64,000 nucleotides of DNA from Olsenella timonensis (GTDB lineage Bacteria; Actinomycetota; Coriobacteriia; Coriobacteriales; Atopobiaceae): NCBI RefSeq assembly GCF_900119915.1, contig NZ_LT635455.1:806001-870000 (forward strand). Reading direction: 5' to 3'. A model generated the notes under the pieces. That model worked only from the letters and a program-made list of their open reading frames with translations. It searched no databases and was not told where the DNA came from. The translations under genes were made by a program, and so were the position numbers. Positions 15,820 through 25,454 of this stretch are shown here, in pieces (within the stretch, counting starts at the first letter, position 1; each line of letters begins with the position of its first letter).

Positions 15820-18123
15820 ATGCCCTACGCGAGCGTCGTGCTCGACATACCCACGCGCGCGCTGGGCACGGCCTTCGACTACGCCGTGCCGCCCGCGCTC
15901 GCCGCCGACGCCGTCACGGGGGCCACGGTGCTCGTGACCTTTGCGCGGCGTGCCGCCGTGGGCTACGTCGTCGCCGTGCGCGACGAGCCGCCCGAGGGCG
16001 TGCCGGCCGAGAAGATCCGGCCGATCGAGCAGGTCCTCGCCCCGGCGGCCTTCGACGACGTCGCCGCGCGCGTCGCCGCCTGGATGGCGCGCGAGTACGC
16101 CTGCCCTCTCGCCGAGGCGGTCCGCCCCTTCCTCGCCCCGGGGCAGAAGGTCCGCGTCACGCGCGCTGCCGAGGGAGCCCCCTGGGAGCTCCAGACCGAG
16201 CGCGCCGGAGCCGTCGACGACCGCTGGGCCCGGCTCGCCCCCGCCGCCAACGACTACGAGCCGCCGCGCTCGGCCTCGCGCCAGCGCGCCGTGATCGAGG
16301 CGCTGCTCACCGGCCCCCTGCGCGTGGCCGAGCTCTCCGCGACCATCCCGGGCGCCGCAAGCGCGGTCGCCGCGCTTGAGCGGCGCGGCGTCGTGGCGGT
16401 CACGCGCCGCCGCCGCCTGCGCGGCTCGGACGACACCACGCTCTCCTCGGCCGCCGCCCCTCGCCCCGAACGCCTCACCGACGGCCAGCGGGCCGCCCTC
16501 GACGCCATCGAGCGCGCTCGCGCCGCCGGCCGCGGTGACGTGGTCCTCGTCGACGGCGTCACCGGCTCCGGCAAGACCGAGGTCTACCTCGCCGCCATCG
16601 AGCGCGCGCTCGCCGACGGGCGCGGCGCCCTCGTGCTCGTGCCCGAGATCTCCCTCACGGCCCAGACCGTCGGCCGCTTCCGCAGCCGCTTCGGCGACGA
16701 GGTGGCCGTGCTGCACAGCCGCCTCTCCACCGGCGAGCGCTTCGACCAGTGGGACCTCGTGCGCCAGGGCGCCGCGCGCGTGGTGGTCGGCGCCCGCTCC
16801 GCGCTCTTCGCCCCGCTCGCCGAGGTCGGGCTCGTCATCATCGACGAGGAGCACGAGGGCTCCTACAAGCAGGACAAGTCGCCGCGCTACCATGCGCGCG
16901 AGGTCGCGGCCGAGCTCGCGCGCGAGCGCGGCGCCGCGCTCGTCCTGGGATCGGCCACGCCCTCGCTCGAGAGCCTCGAGCGCTGCCGCGCGGGCGGCTT
17001 CCGCGGCGCGCGCTGGACGCGCGTCGAGATGCCGGAGCGCCCCGGCGCGGCCGTCCTGCCGCGTGTCACGGTCGTCGACATGGCGGAGCAGTTCCGCGGC
17101 GGCGGGCGCTCGATCTTCTCGGCCCCGCTCGCCGACGCCCTGCTCGACGTCGCACGGAGGCGCGAGAAGGCGGTGCTGCTCCTCAACCGGCGCGGATTCG
17201 CGAACTTCCTCATGTGCCGCGAGTGCGGCTGCGTGCCCGAGTGCCCGCACTGCTCGACGGCGCTCACCTACCACGAGCGCGGCCACCTGCTCGCCTGCCA
17301 CACCTGCGGCAGGACCTGGCCGGTGCGTGCCTTCCCGGACCCGTCCACGAGCTGCCCCAACTGCGGGAGCCGCTACCTCGCCGCCTTTGGCGTCGGCACG
17401 CAGCGCGTGGAGGACGAGCTCGCCATGCTGCTGCCGCAGGACGTCGAGGTCATCCGCATGGACGCCGACACCACGCGCGCCAAGGGCGCCCACCAGCGCC
17501 TCCTGGAGCGGTTCGACGCCGCGGAGTGCGCGGTGCTCGTCGGCACGCAGATGATCGCCAAGGGGCTCGACTTCCCCGAGGTCACGCTCGTGGGCGTCAT
17601 CAACGCCGACACCATGCTCAAGCTGCCGGACTTTCGCGCCGCGGAGCGCACCTACGACCTGCTCGAGCAGGTGGCCGGGCGCGCCGGGCGCGGGTCGCGC
17701 CCGGGCGAGGTCATCGTCCAGACCTACTGGGCGACGCACCCCGCCATGCGGGCGGTGGCCTCCCACGACCGCGCCACGTTCCTCGACGCCGAGCTCGCCG
17801 AGCGCGCGCAGGCCCACTACCCCCCGTTCTCCCGGCTTGCCAACGTGGTCGTGTGGGGGCGCTCGGAGGGCGACGTGCGCTCGGTCTGCGACGAGATGGC
17901 CGCGGCGGTGCGCGAGCGGGTGCGTGGGTCGGCGGGCTGGGAGGTCCTGGGGCCGGCCGACTGCGTCAAGGCCCGCGTGAAGGACCGCTTCCGCCGCCAC
18001 CTCATGGTGAAGGCGCCCGCGGACGCCGACCTCGGCGGAATGCTCGGGGAGCTCGCCGCATCGATTCCGCGCCGGGCGGGTAGTAACATGGCAGTGGACA
18101 TTGACGCCTACGACCTCATGTAG
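15820..18123 (+). CDS. priA: Primosomal protein N', replication restart helicase
   Basis: PriA recognises stalled forks and D-loops and reloads the replicative helicase. The 767 residues show the N-terminal DNA-binding part (YASVVLDIPTRALGTAFDY), Walker A in DGVTGSGKTEVY (about 245-256) and Walker B IIDEEHEGSYKQ (about 339-350). They also show the paired zinc fingers (CRECGCVPECPHC, CHTCG and CPNCG, about 465-525) and helicase motif VAGRAGRG near 620. The length is normal. ATG 15820 has GGAGG seven bases upstream. It heads the priA-def-fmt-rsmB run, with 8 bases to def. Confidence 0.97.
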   Translation: MPYASVVLDIPTRALGTAFDYAVPPALAADAVTGATVLVTFARRAAVGYVVAVRDEPPEGVPAEKIRPIEQVLAPAAFDDVAARVAAWMAREYACPLAEAVRPFLAPGQKVRVTRAAEGAPWELQTERAGAVDDRWARLAPAANDYEPPRSASRQRAVIEALLTGPLRVAELSATIPGAASAVAALERRGVVAVTRRRRLRGSDDTTLSSAAAPRPERLTDGQRAALDAIERARAAGRGDVVLVDGVTGSGKTEVYLAAIERALADGRGALVLVPEISLTAQTVGRFRSRFGDEVAVLHSRLSTGERFDQWDLVRQGAARVVVGARSALFAPLAEVGLVIIDEEHEGSYKQDKSPRYHAREVAAELARERGAALVLGSATPSLESLERCRAGGFRGARWTRVEMPERPGAAVLPRVTVVDMAEQFRGGGRSIFSAPLADALLDVARRREKAVLLLNRRGFANFLMCRECGCVPECPHCSTALTYHERGHLLACHTCGRTWPVRAFPDPSTSCPNCGSRYLAAFGVGTQRVEDELAMLLPQDVEVIRMDADTTRAKGAHQRLLERFDAAECAVLVGTQMIAKGLDFPEVTLVGVINADTMLKLPDFRAAERTYDLLEQVAGRAGRGSRPGEVIVQTYWATHPAMRAVASHDRATFLDAELAERAQAHYPPFSRLANVVVWGRSEGDVRSVCDEMAAAVRERVRGSAGWEVLGPADCVKARVKDRFRRHLMVKAPADADLGGMLGELAASIPRRAGSNMAVDIDAYDLM

Positions 18124-18131
18124 GAGGAACT

Positions 18132-18677
18132 GTGAAGGAACTCGAAGACATCGTGCTCTCGCCCGACCCGCGTCTCTCGCAGGAGTGCGCGCCGATCGAG
18201 AAGATCGACGACGAGGTGCGCGCGCTGGCCAAGCGCATGCTCAAGGTCATGTACGCCGCCGACGGCTGCGGTCTCGCCGGCCCGCAGGTCGGCGAGATGC
18301 GCCAGATCGTGGTCATCGACGTCGACTGGGCTGGCAGGGGGTCAAAGAAGAACCCCTACGTGCTGATAAACCCCGAGGTCGTGGTCGCGGACGGCCCCGA
18401 GGTCGAGGGCAGCGAGGGCTGCCTCTCGTTCCCGGGCGTGAGCGTGCGCGTGAGCCGCCCCTCCCACGTCATCGTGCGCGCCCGCAACCTCGACGGCGAC
18501 CTCATGCAGTACGAGGCGTCGGACAACCTGATGGCCGTCTGCCTCCAGCACGAGATCGACCACGTCCGCGGCGTGACGATGTTCGACCATCTGGCGCCGA
18601 TGGCGCGCGCCGAGGCCGAGCGGGAGTACGAGGCGGCGCTGGCCGCCGGCGCCCGCCCGGGCGAGACCGAGGTCTAG
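18132..18677 (+). CDS. def: Peptide deformylase
   Basis: It removes the formyl group from the N-terminal methionine of new proteins using a metal ion. The 181 residues include the three motifs: GCGLAGPQVG (motif 1), EGCLSFPG (motif 2, metal-binding Cys) and QHEIDH (motif 3, metal-binding His pair and catalytic Glu). Motif 1 reads GLAGPQ where most enzymes have GLAAPQ. The start is GTG 18132 with AGGAGG close upstream. It sits between priA and fmt. The deformylase-formyltransferase pairing is a common operon because the two enzymes handle the same N-formylmethionine. Confidence 0.96.
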   Translation: MKELEDIVLSPDPRLSQECAPIEKIDDEVRALAKRMLKVMYAADGCGLAGPQVGEMRQIVVIDVDWAGRGSKKNPYVLINPEVVVADGPEVEGSEGCLSFPGVSVRVSRPSHVIVRARNLDGDLMQYEASDNLMAVCLQHEIDHVRGVTMFDHLAPMARAEAEREYEAALAAGARPGETEV

Positions 18678-18686
18678 GGGGCAGAC

Positions 18687-19601
18687 ATGCGCGTCGTCTT
18701 CATGGGAACGCCGGACTTTGCCGTGCCGTCGCTCGAGGCGCTGGCCGAGAGGCATGACGTGGCGCTCGTGCTCACGCGCCCCGACGCCGTGCGCGGGCGC
18801 GGGAGGGCGCTCGTGCCCTCGCCGGTGAAGGCCCGCGCGCTCGAGCTGGGCCTCCCCGTGCTCGAGGCCGCGCGCATCACCCCGGAGGTGGCGGACGCCC
18901 TGCGCTCGGCTGCCGCCGACGTCTTCTGCGTGGCGGCCTACGGCTGCATCCTGCCTGACGAGGCGCTCCAGATGGCGCCCGGCGGCTGCGTCAACGTGCA
19001 CGCGTCGCTTCTGCCGCGCTGGCGCGGCGCGGCGCCGATCCAGCGCGCGATCCTCGCCGGTGACGCCGAGACGGGCGTCTCCATCATGCGGATCGGCCAC
19101 GGCGTGGACACCGGCGCGTACTGCGCGCAGGCTCGCGTGGCGATCGCCGAGAAGGACGCTCGCGAGCTCACGGCCGAGCTCGCGCGCGTGGGTGCAGAGC
19201 TCCTGGCCGAGATGCTGCCCGCCGTGGTCGACGGCACCGCCGCGTGGGTCGAGCAGGACGAGGCGCTCGTCACGCATGCCGCAAAGATCGAGAAGCGCGA
19301 GCTCATGCTCGACCCCGCCGACACCGTTCGCGCGAACGCGCTGCGGGTGCGGGCGTCCGGTGACACGGCCCCGGCACGCTGCGTCGTGGCCGGCCGCGGC
19401 GTGCGCGTGTGCGCCGCGCGCGCGGGCGAGGGGGGCGTCGCGCCCGGCGCCGTCCTCGCGGCGCACGGTCGCGTGCGGCTGGGCTGCGCGGACGGCGCGC
19501 TCGAGGTGCTGCGCGTCAAGCCGGACGGCAAGCGCGAGATGGAGGCCGGCGCGTGGGCCGCGGGCCTGCGCGGCGACGGTCTCGCCTGGGGGCTCGCGTA
19601 G
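18687..19601 (+). CDS. fmt: Methionyl-tRNA formyltransferase
   Basis: It formylates Met-tRNA-fMet with 10-formyltetrahydrofolate, preparing the initiator tRNA. The 304 residues start with MRVVFMGTPDFAVPSLEAL, and the catalytic region is VNVHASLLPRWRGAAPIQ (about 107-124), with Asn/His in the expected places. An SLLPRWRG-type motif is diagnostic. The C-terminal OB-like domain begins near residue 205. The spacing of 9 bases from def, and a stop sharing a base with the rsmB start, indicate one transcript. Confidence 0.97.
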   Translation: MRVVFMGTPDFAVPSLEALAERHDVALVLTRPDAVRGRGRALVPSPVKARALELGLPVLEAARITPEVADALRSAAADVFCVAAYGCILPDEALQMAPGGCVNVHASLLPRWRGAAPIQRAILAGDAETGVSIMRIGHGVDTGAYCAQARVAIAEKDARELTAELARVGAELLAEMLPAVVDGTAAWVEQDEALVTHAAKIEKRELMLDPADTVRANALRVRASGDTAPARCVVAGRGVRVCAARAGEGGVAPGAVLAAHGRVRLGCADGALEVLRVKPDGKREMEAGAWAAGLRGDGLAWGLA

Positions 19602-20920
19602 TGGCGCGGCTCTCGCCGGCCCGGCGGGTCGCGTGCGCGCTTCTCGGCGAGCGCCGTCGGCGGGGCGCGCGGGCGCGCGACCTGCTGCGCGGCTCGGAGA
19701 GCCTCTCGGCGCTCCCCGAGCGCGACCGCGCCCAGGCGACGCGGCTCGTGATGGGGACGACCGCCGCCGAGGGCGCGCTCGACGCCCTGATCGACTCCCA
19801 CCTGCGGCATGGGGCCAAGCTCGAGCCGCGCGTGCGAGACGCCCTGCGGCTCGCCGCCTTCGAGCTCGTCTACCTCGACGCCCGTGCCGACGTCGCGGTG
19901 AGCCAGGGCGTGGAGCTCGTTCGCGCGGTGGCGCCCCGGGCGGCGGGCCTCGCCAACGCCGTGCTGCGCCGCGTCGCGGAGGAGGACGCGCCCGCCGTCA
20001 CGGAGGCGCGCGAGCGTCTGGCGGCAGGCGACTCCGGTGCCCGTGACCTTGCGCTCGTCGGCGCCGTTCCGGAGTGGCTCGCCGAGCGCGCGCTCGCCTC
20101 GCTCGGGGCCGCGCGCGCCGCCGCGTGGGCGTCGGCGGCGCTCGAGCCCGCGGGGGCCTGGGTCGCCGTCAACCGTGCGGCCTGCGCGGCGGACGAGGCT
20201 GCCGCCCTTCTTGCCGACGCCGGCTGCGAGCCGGAGCCGGGGCCGCTCCCAGGCTCGCTCCTCCTGCGGGCGCCGTCGCGGCTCGCGCCTTCCGGCCTGG
20301 TCGAGCGTGTCAGCGTCATGCCGTGCGACCTTGCGGCCCAGGAGGTCGCGCTCGCCTGCGCCCCGGCGCCCGGCGAGCGCGTGCTCGAGGTGGGGCAGGG
20401 GCGGGGCACCAAGACGCTGCTGCTCGAGAGTGCGGCGATCGCCTCCGGCGGCCCGTGCGAGGTCACCGCCGTCGAGGTCTCGCCGCACAAGTCCGAGCTC
20501 GCGCGGCGCCGCATGGAGGCCGCCGGGGTCGCCGGGCACGTCCGCTGCGTCTGTGCGGACGGCCGGGGGCTCCCCGACGCTCTCGGCACCTTTGACCTCG
20601 TCTTTCTCGACGCCCCCTGCTCCGGCACCGGCACGCTTGCTCGCCACCCGGAGGTCGCTTGGTCGCTCGAGCCGTCCGTGCCCGCGGCGCTCGCCGTCCT
20701 GCAGGCCGAGCTGCTCGCCGCGGCCGCCGCGCGCGTGGCGCCGGGCGGGAGGCTCGTCTACGCCACCTGCTCCGTCCTCGCGGAGGAGAACGACGCCGTG
20801 GTCGGGGCGCTTCTCGCCGGCTCCGCCGGCGAGGGCTTTGAACTCGTGCGCGCCGGCCTCACCGAGTGCGCCTTCCCCTCCGACACCCACTTCCACGCCT
20901 GCCTCCGCCGCGTCCGCTGA
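19601..20920 (+). CDS. rsmB: 16S rRNA (cytosine-C5)-methyltransferase RsmB
   Basis: It methylates C967 of 16S rRNA using S-adenosylmethionine. A GTG start at 19601 shares its first base with the fmt stop (TAGTG) and gives 439 residues. The N-terminal NusB-like helical domain spans about 1-140. The methyltransferase domain has LEVGQGRGTKTLLL (SAM-binding loop, usually DxCAAPGGK; here the Cys-Ala-Ala-Pro part is altered), FLDAPCSGTGTL with the first catalytic Cys, and VYATCSVL with the second. The divergent SAM loop is worth noting but the rest is canonical. It is the last gene of the priA-def-fmt-rsmB run. Confidence 0.93.
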   Translation: MARLSPARRVACALLGERRRRGARARDLLRGSESLSALPERDRAQATRLVMGTTAAEGALDALIDSHLRHGAKLEPRVRDALRLAAFELVYLDARADVAVSQGVELVRAVAPRAAGLANAVLRRVAEEDAPAVTEARERLAAGDSGARDLALVGAVPEWLAERALASLGAARAAAWASAALEPAGAWVAVNRAACAADEAAALLADAGCEPEPGPLPGSLLLRAPSRLAPSGLVERVSVMPCDLAAQEVALACAPAPGERVLEVGQGRGTKTLLLESAAIASGGPCEVTAVEVSPHKSELARRRMEAAGVAGHVRCVCADGRGLPDALGTFDLVFLDAPCSGTGTLARHPEVAWSLEPSVPAALAVLQAELLAAAAARVAPGGRLVYATCSVLAEENDAVVGALLAGSAGEGFELVRAGLTECAFPSDTHFHACLRRVR

Positions 20921-20975
20921 CCCGCGGCCCGCGCCCCCGTCTGCACCCTGCGGTCCCGCTTCGCCCGCCCTCGAC

Positions 20976-21077
20976 GGGTATGTACGCCCCTCGGACCGCG
21001 CCGTTGCGGGAGATGGTTCTCCACCTGCCGCTTTGCGGACACGGTATTCGGCGGTATCCGGAGGGGTGCACATACCC
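20976..21077. repeat. Imperfect 21-bp inverted repeat, about 100 bp overall
   Basis: Arm GGGTATGTACGCCCCTCGGA (20976-20995) is nearly complementary to 21057-21077. The inner 61 bases are also hairpin-prone. It lies alone in the gap between rsmB and the GtrA gene. It looks like a REP/MITE-type element or a two-arm operator and has no T-run to suggest a terminator. Confidence 0.55.
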
Positions 21078-21183
21078 GGCGTAGCTTCTGTGAAATCTGC
21101 CGTTTTCTGCGCGCGCCCGCGCGCGGGGCGCAGCGCGGCTATCATTACGCGGTGTCACCTGTCAGCGAGCATCTGGGAGCAGC

Positions 21184-21615
21184 ATGAGTGAGTCCGCGCA
21201 GCCTGGGGCGGCGACCGGCCTGAGGGGCCTCGTCGCGCAGTTCCTGAAATTCGGCGTCGTGGGAACCGTGGCGTTCGTCATAGACTTTGGCGTTATGGTC
21301 CTGCTCAGGGAGGCGTTCGGCATCGAGCCGGTCGTCGCGGCGACGGTCTCGTTCTGCGTCTCGGTCATCTTCAACTACGCGGCGAGCATGCGCTACGTCT
21401 TCGCGCGGCGCGACGACATGGGACGCGCCCGCGAGCTCGCGACCTTCGTCGCGCTCTCCGTCGTCGGCCTCGGCATCAACGACGCCCTCATGCTCCTCGG
21501 CACCGAGGCGCTCCAGTGGGACTACCGTCTCGTGAAGATCGCCGCGACGGTCGTCGTCATGGTCTGGAACTTCGTCTCGCGCAAGGTCTTCCTCGAGCGG
21601 CACGACGCGCGCTGA
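21184..21615 (+). CDS. GtrA family membrane protein
   Basis: A 143-residue protein with four membrane helices. The first is FLKFGVVGTVAFVIDFGVMVLL and the second begins EPVVAATVSFCVSVIFNYAA; the loop YAASMRYVFARRD and the C-terminal NFVSRKVF are typical of GtrA. Members flip or help transfer undecaprenyl-linked sugars during O-antigen or wall-polymer glycosylation, usually beside a GT2 dolichol-phosphate-mannose-synthase-like enzyme. No such partner is adjacent here. The nearest GT2 of that type is at 31.7 kb. GGGAGCAGC precedes the start. Confidence 0.88.
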   Translation: MSESAQPGAATGLRGLVAQFLKFGVVGTVAFVIDFGVMVLLREAFGIEPVVAATVSFCVSVIFNYAASMRYVFARRDDMGRARELATFVALSVVGLGINDALMLLGTEALQWDYRLVKIAATVVVMVWNFVSRKVFLERHDAR

Positions 21616-21752
21616 GGTCCCACCTCCGCGTCGTCCCCGCGGGCGCGCGTCCCTACTCTGGAATCGGGCTGAACCCGGGAGGGGCGGTGCATTCTTTCGG
21701 CGCAATTTGGGTACCGTAGTAGCGTTTGCCGCACGCCAGGGAGGACCCACCC

Positions 21753-24700
21753 ATGCTCGAGCTCAAGGGCATCTGCAAGCGCTACGTGACGACCGGCTTC
21801 ACGCAGGTCGCGCTCGACCACGTCTCGGTCGCCTTTCGTGACAGCGAGTTCGTGGCGGTGCTCGGCCCCTCCGGCTCCGGCAAGACCACCATGCTCAACA
21901 TCGTGGGCGGCCTCGACCACTTCGACGAGGGCGACCTCGTGATCGACGGCATCTCGACCCGCGAGTACCGCGACCGCGACTGGGACGCCTACCGCAACAA
22001 CCGCATCGGCTTCGTCTTCCAGAGCTACAACCTCATCCCGCACCAGTCCATCCTCGCCAACGTCGAGCTCGCGCTCACGCTCTCGGGGGTGGGCCGCGCC
22101 GAGCGCCGCCGGCGCGCCCTGGACGCCCTCGCGCGCGTGGGCCTCGCCGACCACGTGAACAAGCGCCCGAGCCAGCTCTCCGGCGGCCAGATGCAGCGCG
22201 TCGCGATCGCCCGCGCTCTCATCAACGACCCAGAGATCCTGCTCGCCGACGAGCCCACCGGCGCCCTCGACTCCGCCACGTCCGTGCAGGTCATGGACCT
22301 GCTCAAGGAGGTCGCGCAGGATCGCCTCGTCGTCATGGTCACCCACAACCCCGAGCTCGCGCGGAGCTACGCCACGCGCATCGTCGAGCTCGCGGACGGC
22401 CACATCACCGCAGACTCCGACCCCTTCGACCCCCAGACGGCGCCCCGCCGCGAGGCCAAGGCTGCCCGGCGCACCTCGATGAGCTTTCTCACGGCGCTCG
22501 GGCTCTCGTTCAACAACCTCATGACCAAGAAGGGCCGCACCATCATGACGGCCTTCGCGGGGTCGATCGGCATCATCGGCATCGCGGCGATTCTCGCCCT
22601 GGCCAACGGCGTCAACGACTACATCGCGCGCGTCGAGGAGGACACCCTCTCGAGCTACCCGCTTTCCATCACCAAGCAGAGCATGGACCTCTCCGGCATG
22701 CTCTCGGAGGACGCGGCCGCGAGCGGCGACGCCGGGAGCGACGCCGACGCCGACCAGATCCCCGAGTTCATGATGCTCACCGACATGTTCGCCACCGTGG
22801 GATCCAACGACCTCTCCGGGCTCAAGGCATACCTCGAGTCCAACCCCGACGACCTGGACTCCTACGTGAACGCCATCCAGTACGACTACGGCCTCACGCC
22901 GCTCGTCTACAAGGCCGACACGTCGGAGGGCCCGGTCCAGCTCAATCCCAACGCGCTCTCCACGACGATGACCGGGGGCGCGTCGGGAACCGCCACGGCG
23001 GGCATGACCGGCGGCGGGATGTCGGTCTTCAACGAGATGATCGACGACCAGGAGCTGCTCGACTCGCAGTACGATGTCGTCGCCGGCCGCTGGGCGACGG
23101 CGGCCGACGAGTGCGTGCTCGTGCTCACGCAGAGCGGGCGCATCAGCGACTACACGCTCTACGGCATCGGCGTGCTCGACCCGGCGGAGCTCACCGAGAT
23201 GGTGAGCAGCGCCATGAGCGGAACGGCGGGGGAGACCGAGATTGCCGAGAAGGACGTGGACTTCACCTACGACGACGCGCTCTCGCTCGACTTCCGCGTG
23301 CTGAGCCCCGCCGACCTCTACCGCAGGAACGCCGAGACGGGCGGCTGGACCAACATGGCGGACGACGAGGAGTTCGTGGCCCAGGCCGTCGAGAGTGGCC
23401 TCGACCTGCACGTCGTTGGCGTCGTGCGGCCCAACGAGAGCTCGGACGCCAAGGCGCTCTCCGCCGGCATCGCCTACACGCCCGCGCTCACCGAGGCGCT
23501 CATGCAGCGCTCTGCCGACTCGGCGATCGTCCAGCAGCAGCTCGCCGACCCCGAGACCGACGTCTTCACCGGCAAGAGCTTCGACACCCTGCAGGAGGAG
23601 GCGCGCCAGGGCGTCGACCTCGCCGACCTTTTCTCCGTTGACGAGCAGGCGCTCTCCTCGGCGTTCTCGTTCGACGCGAGCGCGCTCGCAGGCGCGTTCG
23701 ACCCGAGCGGTCTGGACCTCTCCGGCCTCAGCGTGGACCTCTCGTCCGTCTCCGACCAGATTGACGTGGAGTCGCTCGTGGCAGGCGCCCCCGTGCCGGA
23801 CTTCTCGGCGATCCTGGACGGGGAGCTCTCCGACCCCACGCTCACGCCCGACCAGGTCGAGCAGGTCATGGAGCTCGCCAACAGCCTCGTCGGCGGCTTC
23901 ATGCAGCAGAGCGACCTCGACCCCGAGGACCCGGACCTCGTCCAGAAGCTCGCGGCGAGCTTCGCGCTCTACCTCCAGACCGAGGAGGCCCAGGCCACCC
24001 TCGCCCAGATCGAGGAGATAGCCGGTCCCGCCGTGCGCGAGCGCGTCCAGGAGATCCTGACCGACTACGTCTCGAACGACCTCGCTCCGTACCTGCAGTC
24101 CTTTGTGCAGCAGATGTCCGACCAGATCGCCGCGGCGGTCTCCGCCCAGCTCCAGGGCTCCATGACGCAGCTGCTCTCGCAGTACGCCGACCAGGTCGCC
24201 GGCGGCCTCGCGCAGCTCCAGAGCGCATTCTCGGTCGACGCCGAGGCACTCGCCGGGGCGATCCACTTCAACATGGACGCCGAGGACCTCGCCTCGCTCA
24301 TGGAGAGCTACGCCAACGCGTCCCAGCTCACCTACGACAACAACCTCCAGACGCTTGGCTACGCCACGCCCGACGACCCCGCCGCGATCGAGATCTACCC
24401 GCGCGACTTTGAGGCGAAGGAGCGCGTCATCGACGTCATCGACGCCTACAACGAGGAGCAGCGCGCCGCCGGCAACGAGGAGGGCGTCATCACCTACACC
24501 GACTACATGGGCGTGATCATGGGCAGCGTGACCGACATCGTGAACATGATCTCGCTCGTGCTGATCGCCTTCGTGAGCATCTCGCTGGTGGTGAGCTCGA
24601 TCATGATCGGCATCATCACCTACATCAGCGTGCTCGAGCGCAAGAAGGAGATCGGCATCCTGCGCGCGATCGGCGCCTCCAAGCGCAACGTCGCGAGCGT

Positions 24701-24950
24701 CTTCAACGCCGAGACCTTCATCGAGGGCCTGATCTCGGGCGTCTTCGCGATCGCGGTGGTGCTGGCCGTGTCGGTTCCGGTGAACGCGTTCGTGGCGGAC
24801 GCCTTCGACGTGGAGGGCATCATGAGCCTGCCGTGGTCCTCGGCGGCCGTGCTCGTGGCCATCTCTGTGGCGCTGACGCTCGTCGCCGGCCTCATCCCGT
24901 CGAGCGCCGCGAGCCGCCGCGACCCCGTGGAGGCGCTAAGGGGCGAGTAG
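21753..24950 (+). CDS. MacB-like ABC transporter, fused ATPase and permease
   Basis: A 1065-residue fusion. The N-terminal ATPase (about 1-225) has [22 protein letters not shown] and DEPTGALD, matching the MacB/LolD group. A first membrane helix (about 263-283, [15 protein letters not shown]) leads to an outer domain of roughly 640 residues, rich in acidic and Gln residues with helical and coiled stretches. Three C-terminal FtsX-type helices follow, with the loop [19 protein letters not shown]. Proteins of this group act as mechanotransducing pumps or as peptide or lipoprotein exporters. The outer domain is far larger than in MacB (about 200 residues). ATG 21753 has GGGAGGA upstream. It stands alone, so its cargo is unknown. 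Confidence 0.88.
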   Translation: MLELKGICKRYVTTGFTQVALDHVSVAFRDSEFVAVLGPSGSGKTTMLNIVGGLDHFDEGDLVIDGISTREYRDRDWDAYRNNRIGFVFQSYNLIPHQSILANVELALTLSGVGRAERRRRALDALARVGLADHVNKRPSQLSGGQMQRVAIARALINDPEILLADEPTGALDSATSVQVMDLLKEVAQDRLVVMVTHNPELARSYATRIVELADGHITADSDPFDPQTAPRREAKAARRTSMSFLTALGLSFNNLMTKKGRTIMTAFAGSIGIIGIAAILALANGVNDYIARVEEDTLSSYPLSITKQSMDLSGMLSEDAAASGDAGSDADADQIPEFMMLTDMFATVGSNDLSGLKAYLESNPDDLDSYVNAIQYDYGLTPLVYKADTSEGPVQLNPNALSTTMTGGASGTATAGMTGGGMSVFNEMIDDQELLDSQYDVVAGRWATAADECVLVLTQSGRISDYTLYGIGVLDPAELTEMVSSAMSGTAGETEIAEKDVDFTYDDALSLDFRVLSPADLYRRNAETGGWTNMADDEEFVAQAVESGLDLHVVGVVRPNESSDAKALSAGIAYTPALTEALMQRSADSAIVQQQLADPETDVFTGKSFDTLQEEARQGVDLADLFSVDEQALSSAFSFDASALAGAFDPSGLDLSGLSVDLSSVSDQIDVESLVAGAPVPDFSAILDGELSDPTLTPDQVEQVMELANSLVGGFMQQSDLDPEDPDLVQKLAASFALYLQTEEAQATLAQIEEIAGPAVRERVQEILTDYVSNDLAPYLQSFVQQMSDQIAAAVSAQLQGSMTQLLSQYADQVAGGLAQLQSAFSVDAEALAGAIHFNMDAEDLASLMESYANASQLTYDNNLQTLGYATPDDPAAIEIYPRDFEAKERVIDVIDAYNEEQRAAGNEEGVITYTDYMGVIMGSVTDIVNMISLVLIAFVSISLVVSSIMIGIITYISVLERKKEIGILRAIGASKRNVASVFNAETFIEGLISGVFAIAVVLAVSVPVNAFVADAFDVEGIMSLPWSSAAVLVAISVALTLVAGLIPSSAASRRDPVEALRGE

Positions 24951-24980
24951 GGGAGCGCGAGCCTTCTCTCCCGCCCGCTC

Positions 24981-25008
24981 TTGACATGTAGGGTTTTGCA
25001 GATAGAAT
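24981..25008 (+). promoter_or_regulatory. Strong predicted promoter of hipBA
   Basis: TTGACA (24981-24986), 16 bases, TAGAAT (25003-25008). This is the best sigma-A-type promoter seen in the window. It ends three bases before the first HipB-type operator. Confidence 0.75.
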
Positions 25009-25010
25009 CT

Positions 25011-25055
25011 TATGCAAAAGTATGCATATTCTACAGTCATGCAGAACTCTGCATA
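25011..25055 (+). promoter_or_regulatory. Two HipB-type operators, (T/C)ATGC-N8-GCATA
   Basis: TATGC-N8-GCATA at 25011-25028 and CATGC-N8-GCATA at 25038-25055, with centres 27 bp apart, cover the expected transcription start. E. coli HipB binds TATCC-N8-GGATA, so spacing and symmetry match with altered half-sites. Autorepression by the downstream HipB is inferred. Confidence 0.75.
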
Positions 25056-25083
25056 TTATGGGGGCGAGAGGAACGTGGATACC

Positions 25084-25452
25084 ATGCCCATCTCCGCGTC
25101 GCGCCAGGCCGGGATCTACGTCCGCCGCGCCCGCGAGGCACGGGGCCTCACGCGCGCCCAGCTCGCCGCGGCGGCTGGCGTCTCGGAGCGGCTGCTCGCA
25201 TCGCTCGAGCTCGGTGATGCCACGGGGATTCGGCTGGACAAGTTGCTCGCGGTCTTTGACGCGCTCGGGCTCTTGCTTGCGGCGCAGGGCGAGCAGATCG
25301 CGGCGCCTGTGGCCGCCCCGGTGGCGAGGGCGGTCTCTTCGAGGCGCGCAACCGCCCCGCCGGGTGCCGTCCGCGGGCCTACGACCTTCGCGCAGCTCTT
25401 CCGGGAGATTGCCCGTGAGCAGGGTGTCTCTCTGCCTGAGCAGACGGACTGA
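25084..25452 (+). CDS. hipB: HipB-like antitoxin, XRE-family regulator
   Basis: A 122-residue protein. Residues 8-65 form a helix-turn-helix: GIYVRRAREARGLTRAQLAA, AAGVSERLLASLELGD, then LDKLLAVFDALGLLL. This last stretch is characteristic of HipB-type antitoxins. A long Ala/Pro/Arg-rich linker and a short C-terminal helix (TTFAQLFREIAREQGVSL) follow. It should bind and neutralise HipA and repress the operon through the two operators just upstream. I chose ATG 25084; the frame is open to 25012, but that would run through the operators. It lies two bases before hipA. Confidence 0.85.
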   Translation: MPISASRQAGIYVRRAREARGLTRAQLAAAAGVSERLLASLELGDATGIRLDKLLAVFDALGLLLAAQGEQIAAPVAAPVARAVSSRRATAPPGAVRGPTTFAQLFREIAREQGVSLPEQTD

Positions 25453-25454
25453 TC

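Noticed and set aside
21522-24266. Minus-strand ORF of 914 codons opposite the ABC transporter
   Set aside because: Antisense shadow of a well-supported gene with Walker and signature motifs.
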